Source: CACIAM-69d sp001698445 (GTDB lineage: Bacteria > Cyanobacteriota > Cyanobacteriia > CACIAM-69d). From it: 64,000 bases of DNA. This document shows positions 55,043-64,000 of this stretch, piece after piece. The stretch lies in NCBI RefSeq assembly GCF_043235035.1, contig NZ_JAZAQF010000059.1:186001-250000 (forward strand). The letters are read 5' to 3'. The first letter of the stretch is position 1. Every line of letters starts with the position of its first letter. The translations under genes were made by a program, and so were the position numbers. The notes beneath the pieces are model-generated. The model was not told the DNA's origin. It ran no database searches and saw only the letters and a program-made list of their open reading frames with translations.

Positions 55043-57472
55043 TTAACTTTTGGACGCTTCTTCCTCGGCGGCAGAAACTACCGGAGTCGAAGCCAAATGG
55101 GGCGATCTCTCATGACTATGACTCAAGCCCCGCTGAAGCTGGTTAAATCGCAACTTCATCGCCAACTCCTCCTGGGGTTTGGTTTCGCGAATCTGCTTCA
55201 GGGGCAACAAAATAATAAATTCACTACCCTGATCCGGCTCAGAGATGCAGCGGAGTTGCCCACCATGCTGCGTAATAATTTGATGACTAATAAATAACCC
55301 TAGCCCAGCGCCTTGCCCAACGGGCTTAGTTGTAAAAAAGGGGTCGAATAATCGCGATTGAACTTGCTTGTCAATGCCTAAGCCGTTGTCGGCAATGGAA
55401 ATCAGAACCCAGCGGTTTAAATCCACTTTGGTGCGAATTGTAATAGTGGGTTGCAATAAGGCTTTGGTGGACTCAAGTCCTGAACCATTCGCATCAAAAG
55501 TTTGTAATTTTGATCTCAGTTGCTCCGCAAAGGAAGCCCCTCGATTGCGCCGATTGCTGTTGGTATTGCTGGTGTTGCTAGTGTTGTTGCTAGCGCTAGA
55601 ATTTCCAGAACTCAAATTACCGACACCAGCATTTCCCAGACTCGGTTGGCTATTGGGTTGGCCGGAATTTCGGGGAGACTTTGCGGGTAAACCAGCGGAG
55701 GTTTTCAAGACCGGTGGACGATGGCTTTCCCCATCAATGGATTCTGAATCGCTCAGGGAAATCTCGGTTTCTGACTCTGCACCCAAAACGACGGGAGCAG
55801 TATTTGGGGTGCTCGGGGATGAATCTGCCGGTTTACCATGAATGCGTTGGTAGCGTTTTTTCATGGTCTCGTCGAGGGAGTCGATCGAGTTCATGAGCAA
55901 ATGCATAAAAACTTGGTTGAGCTGGCGTGCATAACACTCAACGAGGGGTAATTCTCCATAGACTCGCTCGATCGCAATTGCTGGCCGGAATGGGCGTTCT
56001 TCTAAGGCGTGGTCTAAGAGTTCGATCGTGCTGTCAATGCCCGCGTGAAGATCCACCGATTTCAAATCTGATTCATCCAAGCGCGAAAAATTGCGCAGGG
56101 CATTCACAATTCGATAAATCCGATCGGCTCCACGATCAATGGACTGAATGACCCGATCGCTATCTTCCAAAATAAAAACTAAATCCATTTCTCGGCTGCG
56201 ATCTAAAATTTCGTCATAGGCAACGGGATAATATTTTTGATACAGTCGTATCAGGTCACAAAGATCCTGTTGATATTTTTTAAGGTGTCGCAAATTGCCT
56301 TGAATAAAGCTCACAGGATTATTCACTTCATGGGCAATTCCTGCCACCATTTTGCCCAAGCTTTCCATCTTGGCGCTGTGGATCAACTGAGCCTGAGAAG
56401 CCCGCAAATCCTGAAGCATTAACTCCAGCTCCATGATGCGAGCGCGATAGGTTTCCCGATCGAGATTTTGAGTGGCCGATTCAATTAAAGCGGCCTCCGC
56501 GCGATCACGCTCATCTAAGTTTTGCAAAGCCTGTTGCAGGGCTTGCCAAGCAAGGCTAATAAATCCCAAACTAAGCAGCACCAGAATGCCGCCAATGCTC
56601 AAAAGTCCATACAAACTATGTTGATGTAGGGTGCGCGTAATGGTGACCCGGGCGATCGCGCTCGGCTTGCCATACAAATCCACTAAATAGCGATAGCCCA
56701 CCAAATTGCGCGATGAGTTAGTTACCTCGGTGCGCTGATTTCGTCTGATTTGACCAGAAAAATCAAAGGTTCCATAGAGGGGCAAATTGTTGGAGTGGCG
56801 GCTGACCTTAATTTCCAAAGCTCCCGGCACCAATTGGCTCAAATCCTGAAGCACGCGAGCATCCAGCCGCTGCCCCATCACAAACCAACCATCCACTTGA
56901 TCCGGCTTTTGAGGATTGGGAATACTGCAAATGGCAATGCTTAACAAATCATTGTCAATGGCTACCACGCCCGCCAGCCGCTTTTGGTCTGGGTTTGATT
57001 GAAATCCTCTCGGCAAGGATTGCAAAAAATACGTCAAGGTTGTGGAGGGTTCATGATAGCGATCGTTGGCGGTGCTGCCGGACTGATTGGAAACTTGGCG
57101 CTCTCGGGCATGGCGAATTTTGCCATCGCGACCCACCACGGCCATGATGGTTAAATCAAAGCTTTGATAATTGGTTGGACTAAAATTATTACGAATAAAG
57201 TCTTCATTGGGTTGCTCTAGAAACCGATGGGTTGCATCCCAATAGCCATAGTCACAGGCCGATGGCAAAAGCTGGGCCGATCGCCGGTAAAGCAACCGAG
57301 TAAAGCGGTTGGTATGTTCTTCGATGGTTCTTTGTTCGAGGCTGGTGATGGTGTTCAGCAGGACACTCGCCACGCCCGTGTAAAGCAACCCTGATACCAA
57401 CAAAATGGTCACCACGAGCTGCCGAAAGCCGCGTCGCACCTGCTCACTTTCAGACGAAGCTGATTTCAGCAC
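55043..57472 (-). CDS. Membrane-bound sensor histidine kinase with CHASE4-like sensor
   Basis: 809 residues. TM1 (about 15-38), a periplasmic CHASE4-like domain (SACDYGYWDATHRFLEQPNEDF ... MAVVGRDGKIRHAR), TM2 (about 285-310) and a coiled coil come first. The H-box MVAGIAHEVNNPVSFIQGNL and an ATPase domain (ISIADNGLGI, GQGAGLGLFISHQII) follow. About 100 residues of Ser/Asn-rich low complexity (SSGNSSASNNTSNTSNTN) are inserted between the N- and G1-boxes. No response regulator is adjacent. Start ATG 57472. Confidence 0.92.
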   Translation of the reverse strand: MLKSASSESEQVRRGFRQLVVTILLVSGLLYTGVASVLLNTITSLEQRTIEEHTNRFTRLLYRRSAQLLPSACDYGYWDATHRFLEQPNEDFIRNNFSPTNYQSFDLTIMAVVGRDGKIRHARERQVSNQSGSTANDRYHEPSTTLTYFLQSLPRGFQSNPDQKRLAGVVAIDNDLLSIAICSIPNPQKPDQVDGWFVMGQRLDARVLQDLSQLVPGALEIKVSRHSNNLPLYGTFDFSGQIRRNQRTEVTNSSRNLVGYRYLVDLYGKPSAIARVTITRTLHQHSLYGLLSIGGILVLLSLGFISLAWQALQQALQNLDERDRAEAALIESATQNLDRETYRARIMELELMLQDLRASQAQLIHSAKMESLGKMVAGIAHEVNNPVSFIQGNLRHLKKYQQDLCDLIRLYQKYYPVAYDEILDRSREMDLVFILEDSDRVIQSIDRGADRIYRIVNALRNFSRLDESDLKSVDLHAGIDSTIELLDHALEERPFRPAIAIERVYGELPLVECYARQLNQVFMHLLMNSIDSLDETMKKRYQRIHGKPADSSPSTPNTAPVVLGAESETEISLSDSESIDGESHRPPVLKTSAGLPAKSPRNSGQPNSQPSLGNAGVGNLSSGNSSASNNTSNTSNTNSNRRNRGASFAEQLRSKLQTFDANGSGLESTKALLQPTITIRTKVDLNRWVLISIADNGLGIDKQVQSRLFDPFFTTKPVGQGAGLGLFISHQIITQHGGQLRCISEPDQGSEFIILLPLKQIRETKPQEELAMKLRFNQLQRGLSHSHERSPHLASTPVVSAAEEEASKS

Positions 57473-57941
57473 AGAACTGCCTCAAGATCCTTTTCCATCT
57501 TTCCTTCAGAGTTATCACAAATAGAGGGGTCGCAACTTCAATTATTGTTAAATTTTTTCCTCTGGGATCCAATTTAGATAATTTTCTTTCGGGTTAACTC
57601 GGTTTTGAATTAATGGTAAATATCTTTGGGAGTAAACTGCCAGACAGATTGACCAGCAGACCGGTGGGCATGGGGGTGACGGTTGCTCAGGCTCGACGGG
57701 CAGCCATGGCGTGAAATTGGCCCCGATTCCGGGTTGGTCTCATGTGCTCTCAGGGGTGCTCAAGTTCAGGGAAAATCCCTAAGACCGCCGGAATCTGGGG
57801 CATTAAAGATTAGCAAAGGTTCATGATTAAACCCTTGCTTTTGCGATCGGGAATTTTATTTCTTAGCCCTAAAATCCTGCTTCGAGAATGACACTTTGGC
57901 GTAACACCTCCGTGGTATAGGGTTGCCAAAGATGTGACTTT
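57473..57941. other. 469-bp gap between the kinase and cimA
   Basis: No gene recognised. TTCATGATTAAACCC near 57820 also occurs near 34411. Probably the kinase promoter and the cimA 3' region. Confidence 0.4.
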
Positions 57942-59618
57942 TTAGACCTCCAATGGTAGAGGTAGTGGTTGCAAAGTCTGAATGCCGTGGAGAATTAGGC
58001 CATATTCGATCGCTTCCACAACGGCTTGATAGGAAGCTTCCAAAATGTTGCCGGAGACTCCCACGGTTGTCCAACGCTGGTGGCCGTCGCTGGATTCCAC
58101 CAATACTCTGGTTTTGGCGGATGTGCCCGCGCCGCCATCCAAAATTCGCACCTTGTAATCGGTGAGGTGGAACTGAGCCACCACTGGATAAAACTGCACC
58201 AACGCTCGCCGCAGGGCCGCATCCATGGCTGCCACGGGGCCGTTACCTTCCGCCACTTCCAGCAGGGTGCGATCGCCCACGGTGACCTTAACGGTGGCCA
58301 AGGATTCCCGATCGCTCGGTTCACCAAAGTCGTAGTGAACGCGGCAATCTTTCAGGACAAAAAAGCTCGATCGCTGTCCAAGGGCCGTTCGCATCAGTAG
58401 GTCAAAACTGGCTTCGGCGGCCTCGAACTGATAGCCCTGATTTTCTAAAGTTTTGAGAGTTTGTAAAATCTGCCGACAGGCGGGGTCTTGTTTGTCGAGA
58501 TCTAAGCCAAAGGAGCGGGCCTTGACCAACACATTGCTCAAACCCGATTGATCAGAAATGACGATCCGGCGCTGGTTGCCCACCCGATCGGGCGCGATAT
58601 GTTCATAGGTTTGGGGATTGCGTTCCACGGCGCTGACATGGATCCCGCCCTTGTGGGCAAAGGCGGACAGACCCACATAGGGCGCGCGATCGTCCGGAGC
58701 CAAGTTCGCCAATTCACTGACAAAACGACTGGTGGCCGTCAACTCCGCCAACTGGGCGGCGGGAATGCAGTTCAGCCCCAGTTTCAACTGCAAATTAGGA
58801 ATCAGGGTGCAGAGGTTGGCATTGCCACAGCGCTCGCCATAGCCATTGATCGTGCCTTGCACCATCCTTGCGCCTCCCTGGACAGCGGCGATCGCGTTGG
58901 CTACCGCCGTGCCGGAGTCGTTGTGGGTGTGGATTCCCAATTGGGCCGCGGGCAGCCATTCCCGCACCTCAGCCACAATCCGAGCTACCTCGTGGGGGAG
59001 TGTGCCGCCATTGGTGTCGCAGAGGGCCAACCAAGCGGCCCCGGCCTCGTGGGCTGCTTTGAGGGTGGCGATCGCGTAGTCGGGATTCGCCAAATAGCCG
59101 TCAAACCAATGTTCCGCGTCGTAGATGACCTGTCGCCCCTGACTGATTAAGAAGGCGATCGAATCGCGGATCATGGCGATGTTTTCATCGAGGGTGGTTT
59201 TGAGGCCCTCGGTCACATGCAAATCCCAGGACTTCCCAAAAATGGCTACCCAACGTGTCCCAGCGGCCAAAATGGGCTTCAGGAGCGGATCTTCCTCGGC
59301 GCTCATGTCCGGTCGGCGGGTTGAGCAAAAGGCCACCACTTCGGAAAATTCCAGCGGTTCTTCCTGAAGTTGCCAAAAAAACTGTACATCCTTGGGATTG
59401 GCCCCGGGCCATCCCCCTTCAATGAAAGGAATTCGCAGGCGATCGAGCTTGCGGGCAATCCGTAGCTTGTCCTCAATGGAAAATGAGAGACCTTCCGACT
59501 GGGCCCCATCCCGCAACGTGGTGTCATAGAGCCACAGTTGAGGACTCGCCTGGTGAGAACTGGGCTGGGCTTGGCCGTTGCTGGGTGCAGCATCCGGCGC
59601 GGGGGCGGAGAAAACCAT
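57942..59618 (-). CDS. cimA: Citramalate synthase
   Basis: 558 residues. LYDTTLRDGAQSEGLSFSIE with catalytic Arg-Asp, the HTHNDSGTAVANAIAAVQGG zinc and active-site region, and GYGERCGNANLCTLIPNL lie in the barrel domain. The C-terminal LeuA-like allosteric domain ends IEYGLILHGIQTLQPLPLP. The length and NANLCTLIPNLQLKLG segment favour CimA over LeuA. It condenses pyruvate and acetyl-CoA to citramalate, giving a threonine-independent route to isoleucine known in cyanobacteria. ATG at 59618. Confidence 0.92.
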   Translation of the reverse strand: MVFSAPAPDAAPSNGQAQPSSHQASPQLWLYDTTLRDGAQSEGLSFSIEDKLRIARKLDRLRIPFIEGGWPGANPKDVQFFWQLQEEPLEFSEVVAFCSTRRPDMSAEEDPLLKPILAAGTRWVAIFGKSWDLHVTEGLKTTLDENIAMIRDSIAFLISQGRQVIYDAEHWFDGYLANPDYAIATLKAAHEAGAAWLALCDTNGGTLPHEVARIVAEVREWLPAAQLGIHTHNDSGTAVANAIAAVQGGARMVQGTINGYGERCGNANLCTLIPNLQLKLGLNCIPAAQLAELTATSRFVSELANLAPDDRAPYVGLSAFAHKGGIHVSAVERNPQTYEHIAPDRVGNQRRIVISDQSGLSNVLVKARSFGLDLDKQDPACRQILQTLKTLENQGYQFEAAEASFDLLMRTALGQRSSFFVLKDCRVHYDFGEPSDRESLATVKVTVGDRTLLEVAEGNGPVAAMDAALRRALVQFYPVVAQFHLTDYKVRILDGGAGTSAKTRVLVESSDGHQRWTTVGVSGNILEASYQAVVEAIEYGLILHGIQTLQPLPLPLEV

Positions 59619-59874
59619 GATTGCAGTGCCTAAACCGATCGCCTATCAAGGGCCTAGTAAATGGCCGATCAACTGAATCGCCTATTGCCGATCGCTCAGC
59701 GCCCATGAACTTACTGGGCAGCCATGCGAAGAGGTGCGAAATAGTGCCAATGATGCTATTATCGCGCCTTTTCTGGGGCATTGCGAGTGAAGTTTTTAGG
59801 GGGTTCTAATCCCGGCTTGAATCCGGCTTGAATGAGGATGTCTGAACAGCTAAAACCGCTATCTTGGGGGCCTC

Positions 59875-59977
59875 ATTGATCGATGCCTGTGGGGCTTATT
59901 GGTCGATGCCTGTGTGCCTCATTGATCAATGCCTGTGGGGCTTATTGGTCGATGCCTGTGGGGCTTATTGATCGATG
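59875..59977. repeat. 23-bp tandem repeat, 4.5 units
   Basis: Units ATTGRTCGATGCCTGTGGGG plus CTT at 59875, 59898, 59921 and 59944, with a partial fifth at 59967; it leads straight into the palindrome at 59982. The 437-bp gap (59619-60055) holds nothing else evident. Confidence 0.85.
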
Positions 59978-59981
59978 ATGA

Positions 59982-60001
59982 CAAGGGGCTTAAGCCCCTT
60001 G
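59982..60001. repeat. REP-like 20-bp perfect palindrome
   Basis: CAAGGGGCTTAAGCCCCTTG, identical to 7057 and 25113, at the end of the 23-bp tandem array. Confidence 0.75.
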
Positions 60002-60055
60002 TTCCGACGATGACTGGTGTTTTGCAAGTACCCTAAGTTACTGTTCAGAGATTGC

Positions 60056-61186
60056 CTAGGCTAGAGATAGGAACTTTTCATAAATGCGATAGGTTTTGTA
60101 GATTTTGCCGCCGGCCGCTTCGATCAAACGGCGCGATCGGGAATTGTCCTCGTAAACCCAACCTAACTCAGAGGTGCGATAGGGCTTGCCCTTTTGCTGA
60201 CAAGCTCGCAACCCCAAATAAATCAAGGCCAAGGGAACCAATTTGCGTTGATATTCCGGCAAAGAACAAATGGCAACCACCCGCCCCCGATCGATTTGCC
60301 GCCGATACCAAAGAAACTTCAACGTTCCCCACCAATTTAGCTTGCCTTTCACTTCCTTGAGCGGGATGTTGTAGTCTGGTAAGCCCATAAAAAATCCCAC
60401 TGCCTTGCCGTCCACTTCTGCAATCAAAACCACATCGGGATCAACCAACTGTTGGAGCGATCGCGCCTCTTCCAAAAACTCTTCTTCGGTGCGTGGAGTG
60501 GAACTCCAATTCCCTGAAAAAGCTTCGGTGAATAGACGATATAAAATCCTGGCATCTCGCTCAAAGGCTTCACCCTTGGTTTCAATGGAGCGGAAGCTCA
60601 CGCCGGATTTGGTGGCAATTTTATAGGCTTTTTCAAATTCAGTGGGCAAGGGGCGATCGAGCGGATATTCATAGGCATAGGCATCTTTTGCTTTGCTGAA
60701 TCCCCCTTGCTCCACCAACTCAGGATAGTAAGAAGGGTTGTAGGGCATCATCACCATGGGTGGGGAATCAAACCCATCAATCAGCATCAAGCAATTATTG
60801 TGGGTAGACAGATCAATGGGGCCGCGAACTTTGGTCATGCCCTGTGCTTTTAACCAAGTTTCAGCAGCCGTAAACAACCCTTGGGCGACACTGAAATCAT
60901 TGATGGTTTCAAAATAGCCAAACAGCCCGATCGCTTCCCCTTCCTTTTCCACCAATCGTTGATTCACCGTGGCCACAATCCGCCCCACCGGTTCAGGATT
61001 CAAGGCCACAAAAGCTTGTAATTGGCCATAGGTGCGGAATGAATTCTCCGGTGATAATTGCCGAGCGATGCTGCTGCGCAGGGGGGCAACCCAATAGGGA
61101 TCCTGGTGATAGACCCGATCGGGCACATCTAAAAACTGTTCCAAATCAGCCGGCGTATTGACGGGGCGAATTTCCAAAGCACACAT
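60056..61186 (-). CDS. GNAT-fold N-acetyltransferase-like protein
   Basis: 376 residues. The N-terminal LEIRPVNTPADLEQFLDVPD RVY and the duplicated acyltransferase fold (VDGKAVGFFMGLPDYN ... PLALIYLGLRACQQKG ... TSELGWVYEDNSRSRRLIEAAGG) place it in a long GNAT-like family. The RGPIDLSTHNNCLMLIDGFD motif is conserved in its uncharacterised bacterial relatives. The substrate is unknown. It shares the strand with cofG, 43 bp downstream of it. Confidence 0.85.
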   Translation of the reverse strand: MCALEIRPVNTPADLEQFLDVPDRVYHQDPYWVAPLRSSIARQLSPENSFRTYGQLQAFVALNPEPVGRIVATVNQRLVEKEGEAIGLFGYFETINDFSVAQGLFTAAETWLKAQGMTKVRGPIDLSTHNNCLMLIDGFDSPPMVMMPYNPSYYPELVEQGGFSKAKDAYAYEYPLDRPLPTEFEKAYKIATKSGVSFRSIETKGEAFERDARILYRLFTEAFSGNWSSTPRTEEEFLEEARSLQQLVDPDVVLIAEVDGKAVGFFMGLPDYNIPLKEVKGKLNWWGTLKFLWYRRQIDRGRVVAICSLPEYQRKLVPLALIYLGLRACQQKGKPYRTSELGWVYEDNSRSRRLIEAAGGKIYKTYRIYEKFLSLA

Positions 61187-61228
61187 AGCAGCAAGACCAG
61201 ACGATGAGAGCGGGCGTGAACACCGGAT

Positions 61229-62371
61229 TTAGGGCCGGCTGATTAACTTCTGCATTGTAGGCCCTGGTTTCGGGTCGAATCGCCCGGGGGAATCTCGCGA
61301 ATCTGGGAAGGAACCGAGGAAATCGCGCCAACTTTGCACGAGCGATCTCATTGGATTGCTTAACCAGTCGTCAAAGGCGGGGTAAATCGGTAACCGGGGG
61401 CGCAGTTGACCGCCCGCTGCGGCTACCCAATCGGTGAGCTGGGCCAAGCTCGGGTGTTCATAGGTGGGGTTCACCTCGTCGATCGGGCAGATTCCTCCCA
61501 GGTCGCTTGCCCCCAGCTCGATCGCCCGTTGCAACAATTCCGCTGTTTTCAATAGATTGGGCGGCACTTGAATCGCAATTTCCGGTGGCAACAGTTCCCG
61601 GGCGATCGCCACCGTTTCCAGCAACAGGGCCGCCGAACAGGCCTCGCCTTCCCAGACTTGATCTCGACCGGGGCTGTGGGGTTGCACGATCACTTCTTGG
61701 ATGTGGCCGTACTGGCGATGAATCTGCCCGATCGCCCGTAAGCTGTCCAGGCGATCGGCCTCGGTTTCGCCAATCCCAATCAATAGACCCGTGGTGAAGG
61801 GAATCTGTAACTCCCCGGCTTGGGCCAGTTGCGCCAACCGTCGGGATGGATCCTTGCTGGGGGCGTGGCGATGGACGGTTTGGGCCAGGGCAGGACTCAC
61901 CTGCTCAATCATTAAGCCCATCGAAATATTCACCGCTTTCAGATAAGCCATCTCCTCGCGATCGAGCGGCCCCACGTTGGCATGGGGCAAAAACCCTTCC
62001 AGCAGCGCCAACCGACAGAGGGACTCAATGCGCCGAATCCAGGCCGATCGCCGGGGACTGCGGGGATGCACCTCCCCACTCAGAATCAGAATCTCAATCG
62101 GCCCGGAGCTTGGGGGGCTGGTCGGGGCGATCGAGAATCCCCCTGATCGTGATTTGTAACAATCTCGCAATGGATTGATGAGTGATCGAAGCTTAACCGT
62201 TGCTTCCGCCAGACCCAGCCAGCGATCGGCCCCCGGCTCCACCCGAAAATTACAGTACTGACAGCGATTGAAACATTCATAGGTGGGAACCAGCGTGTAG
62301 GCAGCGCTGTAGGTCACCAGAGACCCCAAAGGCTGATGGGTACGGCAATCCGCCTCTGTACGATCGGCCAT
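61229..62371 (-). CDS. cofG: FO synthase subunit 1 (7,8-didemethyl-8-hydroxy-5-deazariboflavin synthase)
   Basis: 380 residues from the ATG at 62371 (MADRTEADCRT). The radical-SAM cluster motif is CFNRCQYC (Cx3Cx2C) in TLVPTYECFNRCQYCNFR. Further CofG features are ILSGEVHPRSP, GLLIGIGETEADRLDSLRAI and the C-terminal DLGGICPIDEVNPTYEHP. With CofH it makes FO, the deazaflavin chromophore of F420 and of some photolyases. No cofH is in the window. It is divergent from psbA. Confidence 0.93.
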   Translation of the reverse strand: MADRTEADCRTHQPLGSLVTYSAAYTLVPTYECFNRCQYCNFRVEPGADRWLGLAEATVKLRSLINPLRDCYKSRSGGFSIAPTSPPSSGPIEILILSGEVHPRSPRRSAWIRRIESLCRLALLEGFLPHANVGPLDREEMAYLKAVNISMGLMIEQVSPALAQTVHRHAPSKDPSRRLAQLAQAGELQIPFTTGLLIGIGETEADRLDSLRAIGQIHRQYGHIQEVIVQPHSPGRDQVWEGEACSAALLLETVAIARELLPPEIAIQVPPNLLKTAELLQRAIELGASDLGGICPIDEVNPTYEHPSLAQLTDWVAAAGGQLRPRLPIYPAFDDWLSNPMRSLVQSWRDFLGSFPDSRDSPGRFDPKPGPTMQKLISRP

Positions 62372-62430
62372 GGCCCTTGACCTCAAAGGTTAAAGAAAAA
62401 GGAATTTGTGTAAATCATCGTCAAAACCTC

Positions 62431-62459
62431 TTTACAAAACTAAACACAGCGGTTAATCT
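62431..62459 (+). promoter_or_regulatory. Sigma-70-type promoter of psbA
   Basis: TTTACA (62431-62436), 17-bp spacer, TAATCT (62454-62459), about 60 bp before the ATG: near-consensus -35 and -10 boxes, fitting a strong light-regulated psbA promoter. Confidence 0.7.
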
Positions 62460-62519
62460 ATATTCACGTGGGAAGCAAAACCCACCAAATCATTCTTCTA
62501 CAAAGCAATTCATCCAACC

Positions 62520-63602
62520 ATGACTGCAACCCTGCAACAGCGCCAAGGCGCTTCCGTGTGGGATCAGTTCTGCGAGTGGGTAACCAGCACCAACAACCGC
62601 CTGTACGTGGGCTGGTTCGGTGTCCTGATGATCCCCACCCTGCTGGCTGCCACCATCTGCTACGTTATCGCTTTCATCGGCGCTCCCCCGGTTGACATCG
62701 ACGGCATCCGCGAACCCGTGGCTGGTTCGTTGCTGTACGGGAACAACATCATCTCTGGTGCTGTGATCCCCTCGTCGAACGCCATCGGTCTGCACTTCTA
62801 CCCCATCTGGGAAGCTGCTTCCTTGGATGAGTGGCTGTACAACGGTGGTCCTTACCAACTGGTTGTGTTCCACTTCCTGATCGGCGTGTTCTGCTACATG
62901 GGCCGTGAGTGGGAACTGAGCTACCGCCTCGGTATGCGTCCTTGGATCTGCGTGGCTTACAGCGCTCCTGTGGCTGCTGCTACCGCCGTGTTCCTGATCT
63001 ACCCGATCGGTCAAGGTTCGTTCTCCGACGGTATGCCTTTGGGCATCTCGGGCACCTTCAACTTCATGTTGGTGTTCCAAGCTGAGCACAACATTCTGAT
63101 GCACCCCTTCCACATGTTGGGCGTTGCTGGTGTGTTCGGTGGCTCGCTGTTCTCGGCAATGCACGGTTCCTTGGTGACCAGCTCGCTGGTTAAGGAAACT
63201 ACCGAAGTTGAGTCGCAAAACTACGGCTACAAGTTCGGTCAAGAGGAAGAAACCTACAACATCGTTGCAGCCCACGGCTACTTCGGTCGCTTGATCTTCC
63301 AATACGCTTCGTTCAACAACAGCCGCTCGCTGCACTTCTTCTTGGGTGCTTGGCCGGTTGTGGGTATCTGGTTCACCGCCCTGGGCGTGAGCACGATGGC
63401 ATTCAACCTGAACGGCTTCAACTTCAACCAATCGGTTGTTGATTCGCAAGGTCACGTGATCGGCACCTGGGCTGATGTGATCAACCGCGCCAACCTCGGT
63501 ATGGAAGTGATGCACGAGCGTAATGCTCACAACTTCCCGCTGGATCTGGCTGCTGGTGAAGCTGCTCCCGTAGCTCTGCAAGCTCCCGCAATCAACGGTT
63601 AA
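62520..63602 (+). CDS. psbA: Photosystem II D1 protein
   Basis: 360 residues, full length, including the C-terminal extension after Ala344 (NFPLDLA then AGEAAPVALQAPAING) that CtpA removes. The five D1 helices, His198 and His215 regions and the LVFQAEHNILMHPFHMLG segment are intact. D1 binds P680, pheophytin, QB and the Mn cluster in the thylakoid membrane. Residue 130 is Glu (CYMGRE), the form associated with high-light D1 variants. Codon use is strongly biased (GTT/GGT/GCT, GTG), as expected for a very highly expressed gene. Confidence 0.99.
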   Translation: MTATLQQRQGASVWDQFCEWVTSTNNRLYVGWFGVLMIPTLLAATICYVIAFIGAPPVDIDGIREPVAGSLLYGNNIISGAVIPSSNAIGLHFYPIWEAASLDEWLYNGGPYQLVVFHFLIGVFCYMGREWELSYRLGMRPWICVAYSAPVAAATAVFLIYPIGQGSFSDGMPLGISGTFNFMLVFQAEHNILMHPFHMLGVAGVFGGSLFSAMHGSLVTSSLVKETTEVESQNYGYKFGQEEETYNIVAAHGYFGRLIFQYASFNNSRSLHFFLGAWPVVGIWFTALGVSTMAFNLNGFNFNQSVVDSQGHVIGTWADVINRANLGMEVMHERNAHNFPLDLAAGEAAPVALQAPAING

Positions 63603-63658
63603 TTCTGAAGGTTGTGAGTGCCTGCTAGCCTGAGCAAGTCAGTCTAAGCGACACAGTG

Positions 63659-63689
63659 GAGGGGGGACGATCTTGAATCGTCTCCCCTC
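63659..63689 (+). terminator. Terminator of psbA
   Basis: A 13-bp stem with a single G-T wobble (GAGGGGGGACGAT against ATCGTCTCCCCTC) and a CTTGA loop, 57 bp after the stop. Confidence 0.8.
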
Positions 63690-63839
63690 TTGCTATTGGT
63701 GATCCTGAGAAACTCATGCGGGCAGTGATCCGCAGGATCCAGAACGGTTGAATCGCCCGATAATTGGGTTACGGGTACTGGTTTTGCGGCGGCTCTCGGG
63801 GAATTCGTAGGAATTCAAGATTTGAGGAATTGAAGATTT

Positions 63840-64000
63840 ATGTTGCTCGATCGCCCAGAAATGCATAGCGAATCTGACGTGGCAGTGGCGGAATCGGCTG
63901 CAATTCCCACCTATGACGTAGCGATCGTTGGGGGTGGGATTGTGGGATTGGTGGTGGCCTGTGGGTTGCGCCAAACGGGACTGAAAGTGGTGATCATTGA
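63840..64000 (+). CDS. FAD-dependent monooxygenase, UbiH/COQ6-like (5' part only)
   Basis: ATG at 63840 runs to the window edge. After about 20 residues the protein reads YDVAIVGGGIVGLVVACGLR QTGLKVVIIE, the dinucleotide-binding GxGxxG motif of FAD-dependent hydroxylases. The Ub/menaquinone-type hydroxylase assignment is likely but rests on 54 residues only. Incomplete. Confidence 0.75.
   Translation, partial: MLLDRPEMHSESDVAVAESAAIPTYDVAIVGGGIVGLVVACGLRQTGLKVVII

Noticed and set aside
62490..63581. 363-codon minus-strand frame overlapping psbA
   Set aside because: A by-product of the strong psbA codon bias; no similarity to any family I know.

Overview
The window is a chromosomal piece of a cyanobacterium. 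It encodes the photosystem II D1 protein, a ClpR/ClpP pair typical of cyanobacteria, a UPF0367 protein and citramalate synthase, and it is full of the HIP1 octamer GCGATCGC. The core sequence is moderately GC-rich. I cannot name the genus from sequence alone. I saw no tRNA, rRNA or CRISPR array.

Layout. 0.2-4.4 kb (minus): TVP38-type membrane protein, GT2/GtrA glycosyltransferase, prolyl oligopeptidase. 4.7-9.3 kb (plus): exonuclease III, clpR-clpP, a J-domain protein, a class V aminotransferase. 9.3-15.0 kb (minus): MgtE, a Ser/Thr kinase with WD40 repeats, a CBS/histidine kinase, an HxlR regulator. A 1.3 kb AT-rich leader with a small upstream ORF precedes ppsA (16.4-18.9 kb). 18.9-24.4 kb is an AT-rich island. 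24.3-34.3 kb returns to core genes: ABC ATPase, UPF0367, asd, tig, trxA, a LOG-family protein, mtnA-mtnB, an EnvC-like M23 protein. 35.0-43.2 kb mixes core genes (UDP-GlcNAc 2-epimerase, Dps, SpoIID) with foreign material. 43.2-64.0 kb holds an M14 carboxypeptidase, a ClpC paralogue, two large histidine kinases, an M50B protease, a FetB-like permease, cimA, a GNAT protein, cofG, psbA and the start of a FAD monooxygenase.

Three acquired regions stand out. (1) A 5.2 kb island (19052-24284) lies between two perfect 141-bp direct repeats, which are copies of the 3' end of the neighbouring ABC ATPase gene. It carries an NB-ARC STAND NTPase plus a helical-repeat partner, four small divergent genes, and a control region with two dyads. 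It has no recognisable integrase or transposase. Removing one repeat plus the interior would rebuild an uninterrupted ABC gene with a natural stop, so the ancestral empty site can be read directly. (2) An ATPase/TOPRIM-like pair (36258-38068) resembles two-gene phage-defence modules. (3) A fossil integron (41846-43158) has a frameshifted, truncated intI divergent from minus-strand cassettes, with core sites GTTAGGC/GCCTAAC at cassette boundaries. It includes an orphan antitoxin whose toxin survives only as a C-terminal stub. It too is flanked by a (diverged) duplication of a neighbouring gene's 3' end.

The remaining genes are mostly housekeeping: protein quality control (ClpP/R, ClpC, trigger factor, J-protein), methionine salvage, amino-acid biosynthesis, cell-wall remodelling, signalling and photosynthesis. 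Short palindromes of the CAAGGGGCTTAAGCCCCTTG type are scattered between them.
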